Part shown: piece after piece, positions 51,848-61,261 of the stretch
Layout: the number at the start of each line of letters is the position of its first letter
How positions within the stretch are numbered: position 1 is the first letter of the stretch
Assembly: GCF_026712185.1 (NCBI RefSeq)
Contig: NZ_JAPPUX010000003.1
Location: forward strand, 434,001-498,000
DNA from: Nocardioides pini
Lineage (GTDB): Bacteria; Actinomycetota; Actinomycetes; Propionibacteriales; Nocardioidaceae
Length of the DNA: 64,000 nt
Reading direction: 5' to 3'
The notes under the pieces: model-generated
Seen by the model: the letters and a program-made list of their open reading frames with translations, nothing else
What the model was told of the DNA's origin: nothing
Databases searched by the model: none
Made by a program: the position numbers and the translations under genes

Positions 51848-52909
51848 TCACGTCAGCAGGTAGAACCGCCAGAAGCCGAACTCCTCGATCGGCAGGACCT
51901 GCACGTCCGTGAAGCCTGCCGCGGTCGCGTAGTCACGCAGCACCGACGGTCGCATCACGGTCCCCGTCCCCGCGCTCGGACTGGTCGAGAGTCCGTCGGG
52001 CAGGCAGATGAGCAAGCTGAACCCGTACATCAGCCGCTCGACCTCGTCGCCGTCCGGGGCGAAGGCCTCGGCGACGGCCTCGTCCATCACCACCAGGCAC
52101 CCGCCGGGCGCGAGGGAGCGGCGCACCGCGGCGAGGACCTCGACCGGTGCCGGCATGTCGTGCACGCACTCGAAGGCGAAGGCGACGTCGTACGAGCCCG
52201 GGCCGAGGCCCGCTGCGTCGCCGTGGTGGAAGTCGACGGCCACCCCGGCCGCGGCGGCGTTGGTGCGCGCCAGCTCCACCGAGGCGAGGTCGATGTCGAC
52301 CCCGGAGACGCGGGCTCCGGGGTACGCCTCGGCGAGGGCGATCGTCGACCAGCCGCCGCCCGCGCCGACGTCGAGGACCGCGGCACCCGGCCTGCTCAGC
52401 GCCTCGTGCACGCGCGGCACGCCGGCGAGCGCGGTGGCCAGCCGGGTGTCGTACCAGGGCCGGTTCCCATCGGCCTGGGACTCGCGGGCGTCGGCGCCGA
52501 GCTGTTCCCAGCTCACGCCGCCCCCGGTGCGGTACGCGTCGAGGAGGTGGGGGAGCGTCGGGCCGGTCGCGGCGAACATCCGCGCGAACGGGGCGAGGTG
52601 GTTGAGGCTCGCGCGGTCGGTCATCACCTCGGCCGTCGCAGCGGGGATGGCGAAGACACGGGTGTCGGGCTCACCGTCCCGCTCGACGGTGAGGTAGCCG
52701 GTCACGGCCTGCTGCTCGAGCCACTCCCGGGCGTAGCGGGAGTGCGTGCCCGTGCGGCGGGCGAGCTCGGGCGCCGATGCCGGGCCGTCGTCGACCAGGC
52801 TCTGGTACCACCCGAGCCGGTCGCCGAGGTAGACGGCCAGGACGTCGATGGTGCCCAGCAACGAGCCGAAGAGGCGCTCGGCCAGCTCGTCCGAGGTGGG
52901 TGCGGCCAT
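51848..52909 (-). CDS. class I SAM-dependent methyltransferase with winged-helix domain
   Basis: A 353-residue enzyme similar to Rv2258c-type methyltransferases. A winged-helix dimerisation domain (residues about 20-90, ELARRTGTHSRYAREWLEQQ) precedes a Rossmann fold with SAM motif I VLDVGAGGGWSTIALAEAYPGARVSGVDID near 182 and later AFAFECVHDMP. The acceptor is unknown. ATG 52909 lies five bases after CACACT. It converges with the VWA gene; the gap is only four bases. Confidence 0.82.
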   Translation of the reverse strand: MAAPTSDELAERLFGSLLGTIDVLAVYLGDRLGWYQSLVDDGPASAPELARRTGTHSRYAREWLEQQAVTGYLTVERDGEPDTRVFAIPAATAEVMTDRASLNHLAPFARMFAATGPTLPHLLDAYRTGGGVSWEQLGADARESQADGNRPWYDTRLATALAGVPRVHEALSRPGAAVLDVGAGGGWSTIALAEAYPGARVSGVDIDLASVELARTNAAAAGVAVDFHHGDAAGLGPGSYDVAFAFECVHDMPAPVEVLAAVRRSLAPGGCLVVMDEAVAEAFAPDGDEVERLMYGFSLLICLPDGLSTSPSAGTGTVMRPSVLRDYATAAGFTDVQVLPIEEFGFWRFYLLT

Positions 52910-53055
52910 TCCTCAGTGTGGCAGCACCCGGGGACGGTGGCACTCCCACGTCTGGTGTATCGGCGGCGAGGCCGGCACGGACGAGTGGATGAGGTTCCCC
53001 ACCGACCCGGGAGGGGAGCACGGTGGGCCTGGTCGAGCAGCGCCCCGGTGAGGCA

Positions 53056-53487
53056 TCAGGGACGGTCGGCGGCCTCCAGCATCCGCATCAGCTCGGCGCC
53101 CATGTGCTCGATGACCGCCTGCAGCGCCCTGGCCGGGCGCACCATCACCGTGAAGTCGACGATCAGGCCGTCCGCGTCCCACGTGATCATGTCGATGCCG
53201 GACACCTGGAGGCCGCCCACCTCGGTGCGGAACTGCAGCACCGCCGAGTCCGCGCCGAGCCACTCGCGCTCGTACGCCAGCCCGGGTCCGAGCACGGTGA
53301 AGGCGGCGGTGAGGTAGCCGACGACGGTGTCGCGGCCCTCCTGGGGCGTGTGGACCGCCGGGCTGCGGAAGACCGCGTCCTCGGCGATGAGGCCGGGCAG
53401 CCCGGCCGGGTCGCGGCTCTCGACGACGGCGTGCCAGCGGGCGAGGGCCGCCTCGGACGTGGGAGTGGCCTCGGTGGGTCGGGACAT
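53056..53487 (-). CDS. SnoaL/NTF2-like protein
   Basis: A 143-residue alpha-beta barrel of the nuclear transport factor 2 superfamily (ALARWHAVVESRDPAGLPGLIAEDAVFRSP and later VSGIDMITWDADGLIVDFTVMVRP). Members are hydrolases, isomerases or binding proteins; the pocket chemistry cannot be read from sequence. ATG 53487 is preferred because the preceding residues are outside the fold; ATG 53496 is possible. It is divergent from the MFS gene. Confidence 0.75.
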   Translation of the reverse strand: MSRPTEATPTSEAALARWHAVVESRDPAGLPGLIAEDAVFRSPAVHTPQEGRDTVVGYLTAAFTVLGPGLAYEREWLGADSAVLQFRTEVGGLQVSGIDMITWDADGLIVDFTVMVRPARALQAVIEHMGAELMRMLEAADRP

Positions 53488-53534
53488 GCGCGTCATCGTG
53501 CCACTCGGCACCCACGGTCTGGCAGGGTCACCCC

Positions 53535-54767
53535 GTGCGACTCCGAGACCTGCCCCGCGTCGTGTGGGCGCTCGCCGTGGCGCGCTTCGTCTCCTCGGCA
53601 GCGTCCTTCACGATGCTGTTCCTCACCCTCTACCTGACCGGGCCCCGCGACGTCGGGACCGCGACGGCCGGGCTCCTCGTCGGCTGCGTCGGGGTCGGCG
53701 CGCTCGCCGGGAACTTCACCGGCGGGCGGTGGGGTGACCGGATGGGCCACCGGCGGGTGCTGCTCGCGGCGTCGAGCTCGGGCGGGCTGCTGCTCATGGT
53801 GGTCCCGCTGCTGCCGGTCTGGCTGCTGACGGTCGTGTTCCCGGTGGCGGCGTACCTCCTCGCGACGGGGTCCCTCTCGGCGGGAGCCCTGTCGGCCACG
53901 GCGGTGCCGCGCGGCGAGCGTCGTACGGCGGTCGCGCTGGCGCGCGCGTCGTCCAACGCCGGCTTCGTCGTGGGACCGCCGCTGGGAGCGCTCCTGGTGT
54001 CGTGGAGCTACGACGCCCTCTTCGTCGTCGACGGCCTCGTGGTCGTGCTCGTCCGTCTGGTCCTCAGCCGGGTCCTCCCACCCGAGACGTCGGCCCCCGC
54101 GGTTGCGCCGACGGGCGGCGGGCTCTGGCGGTCGGTGCGCGTCGACCGCTCGCTGCTGGTGCTGCTGGTCGGGGTCGTGCTCGTCGACCTGGTCTACCGC
54201 CAGCTCTACTCGACGCTCCCGCTGCACCTGCGCGACGAGGGCCAGCCGGTGTGGCTCTACGCGACCGTGATCGCGGTCGGCTCGGCCGTGATCCTCGTGC
54301 TCGAGATCCCGGTGACTCAGTGGCTGACCGGCCGTGACGCGCTCGGCATCGTGGCGACGGGCTACGCCCTGGTCGGGATCGGCACCGCGATGTTCGCGCT
54401 GCCTGTCACCGTCGTGTCCGTGCTGCTGGCGATGCTGGTGCTCACCGTCGGCGAGATCCTTTACAAGACCACCGCGACCGCCCACGTGCTCGACCAGGCG
54501 CCCGACCACCTCGTCGGCCAGTACCAGGGCCTCTACTCGGGCGCCGCCACGAGCGGGACGCTGCTCGCCGCGCCGGTTGGGACCGCGGTGTACGCCGCCG
54601 CGCCCGCGCTGCTGTGGCCGCTGATGGCGGCGGTGGCGATGGCCGCGGCGGCCTTCGTGCTGCTCGCCCGGCGCGTGGCCGTGCCGGACGCGGGCCTCAG
54701 TCGGCGAAGCCCGGAAGCGACTCTTCGAGGATCTCCCGGAACGGCACAGCGGCGCCGAGCTGGCTGA
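53535..54767 (+). CDS. MFS transporter
   Basis: A 410-residue permease with twelve hydrophobic helices. GNFTGGRWGDRMGHRRVLL after helix 2 is the standard G-x-x-x-D-R-x-G-x-R-x motif and a conserved arginine and Pro-Gly pair follows in helix 4 to 5. The drug or metabolite cannot be assigned. GTG 53535 follows CAGGGT by six bases. The last 23 codons overlap the 3' end of the oppositely oriented ABC1 kinase by 71 bases, so the polar C-terminal tail may be a consequence of the overlap. Confidence 0.8.
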   Translation: MRLRDLPRVVWALAVARFVSSAASFTMLFLTLYLTGPRDVGTATAGLLVGCVGVGALAGNFTGGRWGDRMGHRRVLLAASSSGGLLLMVVPLLPVWLLTVVFPVAAYLLATGSLSAGALSATAVPRGERRTAVALARASSNAGFVVGPPLGALLVSWSYDALFVVDGLVVVLVRLVLSRVLPPETSAPAVAPTGGGLWRSVRVDRSLLVLLVGVVLVDLVYRQLYSTLPLHLRDEGQPVWLYATVIAVGSAVILVLEIPVTQWLTGRDALGIVATGYALVGIGTAMFALPVTVVSVLLAMLVLTVGEILYKTTATAHVLDQAPDHLVGQYQGLYSGAATSGTLLAAPVGTAVYAAAPALLWPLMAAVAMAAAAFVLLARRVAVPDAGLSRRSPEATLRGSPGTAQRRRAG

Positions 54768-56055
54768 GCAGCCCGAGGGCGCCGAGCCAGGTCCGGTGGA
54801 TGAGGAGGTAGGACGTCGGCAGGTTGAGCTTGGTGGCGAGGGTGAACGTCTCGGCGCGGGGGTCGTTGATCCGCTCGAACTGCCCGCGCATCCACTCGCG
54901 GGTGAACGTGAAGCGCTCCTGGTCGGCCGGCTCGACGAACGGCGCGAGGTAGTCGAGGAGCAGCGCGGGGTCGACCTCGATGCGGTCCTTGATGAAGCCC
55001 TCCTCGCGGAGCCCCGCGACGAGCGACTCCTCGTCGGACTCCAGCGCGATCCGGATCAGCCGCCCCATCGCCTCCGGGAGCTGGCCCTGCGGCAGCCGGG
55101 CCACGGCCCCGAAGTCGAGCACCCCGAGGCGGCCGAGACCACCGTCGGGGGCGGGGATGACGCGGTAGTTGCCCGGGTGGGGGTCGGCGTGGAGCATGCC
55201 GGTGCGCCGCGGGCCCTCGAACAGGAACCGGACGAAGAGCTCGCCGTAGTGGTCGCGCTCCTCCTGGGTGCCGTCGCGGATGACGTGGGCGAGGGAGTAG
55301 GCGGAGTCGAGCCACTCGGTCACGAGCACCTCGGCGCCGACGGAGACGACCCCGGGCACGACGATGTCGGGGTGGTCCGCGAACGCCTCGGCGTAGGCCG
55401 CCTGCGCCTCCGCCTCGAGGTGGTAGTCGAGCTCGTCGGCCGCGCGCTCCTGCAGCTCGGCGACGAGCGGCTTGATGTCGATGCCGGGGAAGACCGGCGC
55501 GACGCCGCGCGCGACGCGGGCGATCTGGCGGAGGTCGGACATCAACGCCTCGCCGGCACCGGGGTACTGCACCTTGACGGCGACGTCCCGCTCGTCCTCC
55601 GACCCGGGACCACCCGCCAGGTCGCGCCAGCGGCCGCGGTGCACCTGCCCGATCGAGGCGGCCGCCGTCGGTGCGCCGTCGAGCCAGACCAGCCGCTGCG
55701 ACCAGTCGTCGCCGAGGTGGGCCGCCAGCTGCTCGCGCACGGTCGCGGTCGGCATCGGGGGAGCGGAGTCCTGCAGCGCCGTGAGGTGCTCGCGATAGGG
55801 CGCGGCGACCTCCTCGGGCAGGGCGGACTCCAGCACGCTGAGCGCCTGGCCGAACTTCATCGCCCCGCCCTTGAGCTCCCCGAGCGTGCGGAAGAGCTGC
55901 TCGGCGGTGCGCTGCTGCACGTCGGTGAGCACGGCGTCGGCAGGCCTGCCCCCGAGCCGCTTGCCCAGCCCGATCGCCTGCCGCCCGGCGTAGCCGAGCG
56001 GGAGCGCAGCGAGGCGGGCCGTGCGCGCTGCGGCCTTGCGGGGGAGCTCGGTCAT
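54697..56055 (-). CDS. ABC1/UbiB-type atypical kinase
   Basis: A 452-residue kinase-fold protein. The family signatures are KFGQALSVLESALP (KxGQ) near residue 67, AAASIGQVHRG near 133 (Ala-rich loop replacing the Gly loop), VAVKVQYPG with the ATP lysine near 160, ADPHPGNY near 289, and VLDFGAVARL (DFG). It resembles AarF/UbiB, which support quinone synthesis or lipid trafficking. ATG 56055 lies six bases after GACAAT. It converges with the MFS gene. Confidence 0.87.
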   Translation of the reverse strand: MTELPRKAAARTARLAALPLGYAGRQAIGLGKRLGGRPADAVLTDVQQRTAEQLFRTLGELKGGAMKFGQALSVLESALPEEVAAPYREHLTALQDSAPPMPTATVREQLAAHLGDDWSQRLVWLDGAPTAAASIGQVHRGRWRDLAGGPGSEDERDVAVKVQYPGAGEALMSDLRQIARVARGVAPVFPGIDIKPLVAELQERAADELDYHLEAEAQAAYAEAFADHPDIVVPGVVSVGAEVLVTEWLDSAYSLAHVIRDGTQEERDHYGELFVRFLFEGPRRTGMLHADPHPGNYRVIPAPDGGLGRLGVLDFGAVARLPQGQLPEAMGRLIRIALESDEESLVAGLREEGFIKDRIEVDPALLLDYLAPFVEPADQERFTFTREWMRGQFERINDPRAETFTLATKLNLPTSYLLIHRTWLGALGLLSQLGAAVPFREILEESLPGFAD

Positions 56056-56199
56056 GCCTCCATTGTCCGGGTCCGCGCAATCGGGTTGCCAGACCCGCTC
56101 CGACATGGCGCGTCCAGGGGCCCACCAGCGCGGGGCGTGACCTCGCGCGGAACCGCTCGTTGGACCTCACGACGACCTCGACCTCTCGGGAGGACCACC

Positions 56200-57687
56200 G
56201 TGCGACCCAGGACCCTTCTCGCGTGCGCGGCCAGCGTGCTCGCCGCCACCGCGACCTTCGGAGTCGGCGCGTCCGCGCCGGCCGCGGGACGGGCGACCGC
56301 CCCGGCCGCCGCCCGGGCTGACGTCTCCGACTTCCTCGCCCGACAGCTCGACGGGCTCACCGGCCGGACCACCGTGATGGTCCACGGCACGTCCATCACC
56401 GCAGCCCGCGAGGCCGTCGCAGCCACCGGGATGCGGAAGAGCGGGGAGTTCACCCGCATCGGCGTCGTCATCGCCGACGCCACCCGCAGCCAGGTCGAGG
56501 CGGTCCGGGGCCAGAGCGGGGTGACCTACGTCGAGGGCGGGGCGCAGCCGATCGAGTTCTTCGCCGACAACCTGGCCGAGACCTCCAACGTCGCGACCCG
56601 CGGCGCCGAGGCGGCCGCCACCCTGACCGGCGCCGACGGCACGCCGCTCACCGGCAAGGGCGTCAGCGTCGCGGTCATCGACTCCGGCGTGGACCCCACC
56701 CACCCCTACCTCACGGAGGCCGACGGCTCGAGCGCCGTCGTCGCCAACCTCAAGGCGCTGTGCGAGCCGCTCACCGAGACCTGCTCCGTGCAGCGCGTGC
56801 CTGCCGTCGTCGACACCGACACCCTGTCGGTCGGCGGGCACGGCACCCACGTCAGCGGCATCGTCGCCGGCCGCCCCACCACGCTGACCGACGGCGGGAC
56901 GCTGCAGGGCGCCGCCCCCGGCGCGGGGCTGGTGTCGATCTCGACCGGCGCGGGAATCGTGATCCTCGGTGCCGACTCCGCGCTCAACTGGGTGCTGGAG
57001 AACCACGAGGCGCCGTGCGGGGCCGGCGTACCTGCCTCGACCTGCCCGCCCATCAAGGTCACCAACAACTCCTACGGCCCGAGCGGCGGCGGCGAGTTCG
57101 ACCCGGAGTCGGCCACCGTCAAGCTCCAGCGCGCGCTCGCGGCGGAGGGCGTCGTCACCGTGTGGGCTGCCGGCAACGACGGCGGGGACGGCTCGACGAG
57201 CCTGACCAACCCGCCCGGCCAGGACCCGACCGGCGGCATCCTCTCGGTGGCCTCCTCCTACGACCAGGACACCGGCACGCGGGACGGCGTGGTGTCCGAC
57301 TACAGCTCACGCGGCCTCGCCTCCGACGCCTCGACGTGGCCCGACGTCTCGGCGCCCGGCGAGAACATCACGTCGTCGTGCCGCCTGTACCTGGCGATCT
57401 GCTCGACCGGACTCGACGTCCGCAACGGTCCCGGCGCGCTCGACATCGGCACCTTCAACACGATCAGCGGCACGTCGATGGCGGCGCCGCACGTCGCCGG
57501 GATCGTCGCCCAGCTGTTCCAGGCCGACCCGACCGCGACACCTGCCGAGATCGAGCGGGCGCTGGAGGTCTCGGCCTACAAGTTCACCGACGGAGCGGCG
57601 TACCAGTCCGGTCCGGTCGGCACCACGTCGTACGACAAGGGCCACGGCCTCGTCGACGTCGTGGCGGCAGTCGCGGCCCTGGGGTGA
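56200..57687 (+). CDS. secreted S8-family subtilase
   Basis: A 495-residue serine protease. A signal peptide (LACAASVLAATATFGVGASAPAAG) and an I9-like pro-region (about 45-115) precede the catalytic domain. The triad is D161 (VAVIDSGVDPTHP), H214 (GGHGTHVSGI) and Ser near 426 (SGTSMAAPHVAG); the oxyanion Asn is in AAGNDGGD. Four or more cysteines could form disulfides. GTG 56200 has GGGAGG upstream. It is expected to be exported and self-processed. A terminator follows. Confidence 0.9.
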   Translation: MRPRTLLACAASVLAATATFGVGASAPAAGRATAPAAARADVSDFLARQLDGLTGRTTVMVHGTSITAAREAVAATGMRKSGEFTRIGVVIADATRSQVEAVRGQSGVTYVEGGAQPIEFFADNLAETSNVATRGAEAAATLTGADGTPLTGKGVSVAVIDSGVDPTHPYLTEADGSSAVVANLKALCEPLTETCSVQRVPAVVDTDTLSVGGHGTHVSGIVAGRPTTLTDGGTLQGAAPGAGLVSISTGAGIVILGADSALNWVLENHEAPCGAGVPASTCPPIKVTNNSYGPSGGGEFDPESATVKLQRALAAEGVVTVWAAGNDGGDGSTSLTNPPGQDPTGGILSVASSYDQDTGTRDGVVSDYSSRGLASDASTWPDVSAPGENITSSCRLYLAICSTGLDVRNGPGALDIGTFNTISGTSMAAPHVAGIVAQLFQADPTATPAEIERALEVSAYKFTDGAAYQSGPVGTTSYDKGHGLVDVVAAVAALG

Positions 57688-57762
57688 GTGCAGGCTCGGG
57701 CCGCGGTTGAACCAGAACCTCCCAGGAGGGCCGTCGTGCGACAGGGGCGCGGCGGTGCGCGG

Positions 57763-57795
57763 GGCGGGCGGAGGCCGTGGGGTCTTCCGCCCGCC
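57763..57795 (+). terminator. hairpin after the subtilase gene
   Basis: GGCGGGCGGA at 57763-57772 pairs perfectly with TCCGCCCGCC at 57786-57795. It lies between the subtilase stop and the DUF1905 gene. Confidence 0.55.
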
Positions 57796-57823
57796 TCGGT
57801 CCGGTTGCTGGGAAGGTGGGGCC

Positions 57824-58111
57824 ATGGAGATCGAGTTCGCCGGCGAGGTGGTCGAGTGGCGCGGTCCGGCGCCGTTCTTCTTCGTCGCCCTTCCACCGGA
57901 CGCGGCCGACCTCGTCGACGAGGTGAAGGCCGACGTCGTCTACTGGGGAGTGGTGCCGGTCCGCGCGTGGATCGGCGACACCGAGTTCACCACCGCGATG
58001 TTCCCGCGCGAGGACACGTGGTTCCTGCCGGTGAAGGCGGCCGTGCGTCGCGCCGAGGACCTCGACCTCGGCCAGGTCGTCGACGTACGGATGCACGTCG
58101 GGCGCGACTGA
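57824..58111 (+). CDS. DUF1905 protein
   Basis: A 95-residue beta-rich protein of the DUF1905 family: EFAGEVVEWRGPAPFFFVALPP starts it, VRAWIGDTEFTTAMFPREDTWFLPVKAAVR is the conserved centre. It is usually a stand-alone domain or fused to YdeI-like domains. No enzyme residues are evident. ATG 57824 has GAAGGTGG upstream. Confidence 0.75.
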   Translation: MEIEFAGEVVEWRGPAPFFFVALPPDAADLVDEVKADVVYWGVVPVRAWIGDTEFTTAMFPREDTWFLPVKAAVRRAEDLDLGQVVDVRMHVGRD

Positions 58112-58214
58112 GTCGTCTGGCCGGGCCCGGGCGCCCGGTGCAACCATCGCGCGCCCCGCTGCGTCTCTCCCTACGTCCCCGTCCGGGGGCTCGACGAGAG
58201 AACGGACCAGCACC

Positions 58215-58757
58215 ATGCGTAGGACCATCCTCAGCGCGACGACCCTGGCGGTCGTCGCCCTGGCCCTGACCCAGACCACCGCGGCGAACGCCGACGGCAT
58301 CGGCGTCTCCGACCCCGCGGACCTCGGCCACGGCGTCGACCTCCGGTCGGTGGAGGTGGAGCACAAGGCACGCAACGTCGTGGTCACGACCACCCACACC
58401 AACCTGCGCCCTTCCTGGAGGACGGGCTCGTCCGGGTCGGTGTTCATCGACACCGACCCCGACGACCGCGGTCCGGAGTACCTCTTCGCCGGCGGCTTCT
58501 TCCAGGGCACCGACTACAACCTGCTTGCGGTCGACGGGTTCGACGACACCTCGCCCGAGCCGGTCGAGGGCTCCTACCGGATGCGCGTCGACTACGACAC
58601 CGAGCAGGTCCGCTTCCGGATGTCCCGCGAGGCACTGGGGTCGCCCGAGGAGGTCCGCGTCGCCGTCCGCGTCGCCGGCACCCGCTCCGACGGCTCCGAG
58701 ACCCCGACCGACTGGCTCGGCGCGCCGCGCAGCTGGACCGACTGGGTCGCGCAGTAG
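58215..58757 (+). CDS. small secreted protein
   Basis: A 180-residue protein with a signal peptide (LSATTLAVVALALTQTTAANAD). The mature part is acidic and beta-rich with no family match I recognise; SVFIDTDPDDRGPEYLFAG may bind a metal. Similar proteins are common as duplicated secreted paralogues in actinobacteria, which I cannot verify here. ATG 58215 is followed directly by the signal sequence. Confidence 0.65.
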   Translation: MRRTILSATTLAVVALALTQTTAANADGIGVSDPADLGHGVDLRSVEVEHKARNVVVTTTHTNLRPSWRTGSSGSVFIDTDPDDRGPEYLFAGGFFQGTDYNLLAVDGFDDTSPEPVEGSYRMRVDYDTEQVRFRMSREALGSPEEVRVAVRVAGTRSDGSETPTDWLGAPRSWTDWVAQ

Positions 58758-58786
58758 GTCGATCCCCGTCAGGTGTGCTGACCGGC

Positions 58787-59128
58787 CTACTTGACCTCGC
58801 GGAGCTCCTGCGGCCACCCGCACCCCTCGGCGACCCGGCCGGCCCACATCTTCGCCGTCTCGATGTCGGGCACGTCGATGATCGTGATCCCGCCGAGGTA
58901 CTCCGTCGTCTCGGTGTAGGGACCGTCGGTGACCACGACCGCCCCGCTCGTGGCGTCGGCGCTGAAGGCCAGGGACATGTCCTCCACCAGCCCGCCGGCG
59001 AACACCAGCACACCGGCGGCCTCCATGTCCCTCACCACGGCCGTGCTGGGCTCCACGCGGGTGCGGTACCACTCCTCCGGGTGGTCACCGACCCACTGCT
59101 GGTGGAAGTAGATGGCGTACTTCGTCAT
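58787..59128 (-). CDS. YCII-related protein
   Basis: A 113-residue YCII-domain protein (ferredoxin-like fold). It begins KYAIYFHQQWVGDHPEEWYRTR and ends GITIIDVPDIETAKMWAGRVAEG; the FAGGLVEDMSLAFSADA segment belongs to the DGPYTETTEYLGG type found near sigma-70 factors. No sigma factor is adjacent. ATG 59128 has AGGAGG upstream. Confidence 0.82.
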   Translation of the reverse strand: MTKYAIYFHQQWVGDHPEEWYRTRVEPSTAVVRDMEAAGVLVFAGGLVEDMSLAFSADATSGAVVVTDGPYTETTEYLGGITIIDVPDIETAKMWAGRVAEGCGWPQELREVK

Positions 59129-59213
59129 GTCGATCCTCCTGTGCGGCCGCCCGGTGCGGCCCGTCACCACTCTGACGGACGAGGAGGCTCGGGATCGACA
59201 GGCCGGCGCAGGC

Positions 59214-59527
59214 TCAGTCGTGGACGACCGACGACGGCCGGTCGTAGAGCAGGTCGGCGTAGTCGGGGTGGCGCAGCATCCAGGCCTTGATGAACGGGCA
59301 GAGGGCGAGCACCCGGCGTCCGCGTGCTCGCGCACGTCGTCCAGGGCGAACCTGGCCAGGGCCGAGCCGATGCCCTTTCCCTCGTGTACCTGCTCGACCT
59401 CGGTGTGGGTGAAGACGATCAGCTGCTCGGCGAGCTGGTACTCGGCGAAGCCGGCCAGCTCCCCGGACAGGTGGGCCTCGTAGCGGTTCTGGTCGGCGTT
59501 GTCCGTGACGCGGACGGTCTCAGGCAC
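59214..59527 (-). pseudogene. GNAT-fold acetyltransferase with a frameshift
   Basis: The first 65 residues (PETVRVTDNADQNRYEAHL, FTHTEVEQVHEGKGIGSALARFALDDVRE) match the small N-acetyltransferase family related to YjdJ. Near 59311-59316 the frame is lost: the other frame continues with LALCPFIKAWMLRHPDYADLLYD and stops at 59214, the usual family ending. A single-base loss in a CCC run on this strand explains it. The GTG start lies six bases after TAGCCT. It may be a decayed gene or an assembly error. Confidence 0.8.
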
Positions 59528-59536
59528 GAGGGAAGG

Positions 59537-60433
59537 CTACCTGCCGGCCGGACGCCGACCGCCCTCCGAGGTCGCCCGCTCCAGGGACGGGCAGAGCTGG
59601 TGGGTGCCCAGCGCACGAGCAGCCTGCTTCGCTCCCGCGGCCAGGCAGGCGTGCACGTCGGCCCCGAGGAGGTGCGCGGCGAGGAAGCCCGCCATGAACC
59701 CGTCGCCGGCGCCGTTGGTGTCGACGACGCTCGGGACCGGCTCGGCCGGGACGTGGTGCTCGCTGCCGTCGGGCGCCAGCGCGAGGGCGCCGTCGGCGCC
59801 GAGGGTGCAGACGGCGACCTGCGCCCCACGCGTGACGCACGCGCGCAGGAGCTCGCGGACCGACGGGGCGCGGTCGCCGTTCATGAAGACGAAGCTCGCG
59901 GCGTCGGCGAAGGGGGCGTGGAACGCGCTCCGGCCGTCGTAGTCGTGCAGGTCGGTCCAGATCGGTACGCCGGTGGCCACGACGTCGCCGACCGCGTCGC
60001 GCGAGGTCTGGCTGAGGTCGAGGACGACGGCGCGTGCCCCGGCAGCCGCGCGCTGCAGGGCCAGCCTCGCTGCAGCGGTGTCCTCCCGCCCGGGCTCGGG
60101 GACGTCGAGGTAGAGCGAGACGCGCCTGCCGTGCGGGTCCATCAGGTTGAGGTGGCGCTCGCTCGGCCCGTCGACGACGGTCGCGACGACGGGGACCGAG
60201 CCGAGACGCAGAGCGGCCTCGATGTCGGCAGCCGCGGCGTCGGTCCCGAGCACCGTGTGCAGCTCGACGTCGACGCCCAGCTCACGCAGGTGGGCCGCCT
60301 TGCCGGCGGACGTGCCACCGAGCACGTGCCGGTGCGCCCGCGCGAACTGCATGTGGGGCTCGGGCGCGGGCAGCTCGTCGAGGTCGACGACCTGGTTCCA
60401 CGACGCCGGACCGTGCACGACCACCTCGACCAT
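59537..60433 (-). CDS. PfkB-family carbohydrate kinase
   Basis: A 298-residue ribokinase-like enzyme. HVLGGTSAGKAAHLRELG near residue 36 is PfkB motif 1, and DTNGAGDGFMAGFLAAHLLG near 238 is motif 2 with the catalytic Asp (GAGD). The sugar or nucleoside substrate is unknown. ATG 60433 follows TAGCCT by seven bases. It lies between the damaged GNAT gene and msrA, neither of which hints at substrate. Confidence 0.87.
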   Translation of the reverse strand: MVEVVVHGPASWNQVVDLDELPAPEPHMQFARAHRHVLGGTSAGKAAHLRELGVDVELHTVLGTDAAAADIEAALRLGSVPVVATVVDGPSERHLNLMDPHGRRVSLYLDVPEPGREDTAAARLALQRAAAGARAVVLDLSQTSRDAVGDVVATGVPIWTDLHDYDGRSAFHAPFADAASFVFMNGDRAPSVRELLRACVTRGAQVAVCTLGADGALALAPDGSEHHVPAEPVPSVVDTNGAGDGFMAGFLAAHLLGADVHACLAAGAKQAARALGTHQLCPSLERATSEGGRRPAGR

Positions 60434-60454
60434 GGCGAGGAGGCTAGCGGGCGC

Positions 60455-61099
60455 TCAGGCGGGGAACTTCACGCCCGTGTTGGCGTGGCAGCGGTAGCCG
60501 AAGGGGTTCTTCGCGAGGTACTGCTGGTGGGCGTCCTCGGCGTAGTAGTACGGCGTCTCGCTGGCCGGGCGGATCTCGGTGGTGATCTCGCCGAGGCCGC
60601 GACGGGCGAGCTCGTCGCCGTAGACCTTGGTCAGCTCGCGGGCGGTCTGCTCCTGCTCGGGGGTGGTCCAGTAGATCGCCGAGCGGTACTGGGTGCCGAC
60701 GTCGTTGCCCTGGCGCATGCCCTGGGTCGGGTCGTGGATCTCGAAGAACTTCTTCACCAGGTCGGCGTACGACACCTTCGCGGGGTCGAAGACGACGCGG
60801 ACGGCCTCGGTGTGGCCGGTGTGCCCGCTGCAGACCTCGTCGTAGGTCGGGTTGGGCGTGCTGCCGCCGGCGTAGCCGACCGACGTCGACCAGACGCCGG
60901 GGACCTGCCAGTAGATCTCCTCGGCGCCCCAGAAGCAGCCGAGGCCGAGGATGGCGACCTCGTGGCCGTCCGGGACGTCGTCGGTGACGACGGGGGTGTG
61001 CAGGACCACGTGCTCGCCCAGGGTCCACATCTGCTGCTCGCGCCCCGGGAGCGCCTGGTCGGGGGTGGGCAGGGTGCTGGGCTTGCCGAATCCGAACAT
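60455..61099 (-). CDS. msrA: peptide methionine-S-sulfoxide reductase
   Basis: A 214-residue MsrA that repairs oxidised methionine. The active site [10 protein letters not shown] has nucleophile C55; [27 protein letters not shown] and YRSAIYW are the other hallmark blocks. The C-terminus [15 protein letters not shown] carries a possible resolving cysteine. ATG 61099 is preceded by GACAATGGAGGC, identical to the ABC1 kinase leader. Likely leaderless. Confidence 0.95.
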   Translation of the reverse strand: MFGFGKPSTLPTPDQALPGREQQMWTLGEHVVLHTPVVTDDVPDGHEVAILGLGCFWGAEEIYWQVPGVWSTSVGYAGGSTPNPTYDEVCSGHTGHTEAVRVVFDPAKVSYADLVKKFFEIHDPTQGMRQGNDVGTQYRSAIYWTTPEQEQTARELTKVYGDELARRGLGEITTEIRPASETPYYYAEDAHQQYLAKNPFGYRCHANTGVKFPA

Positions 61100-61261
61100 G
61101 CCTCCATTGTCGCGCGCCGGGCAAGCGGCGGGTCCGCGTCTCGCCGGGCGGCCGCGACCGGTGGGGTCCCGCGGTCTAGACGTTCGCGTTGTTGCTGATG
61201 CGGGACCGCCGGGGCGGGAGGACGGTGGAGACCTCAGGAGTACTCGTGGAAAGGAATCGTC

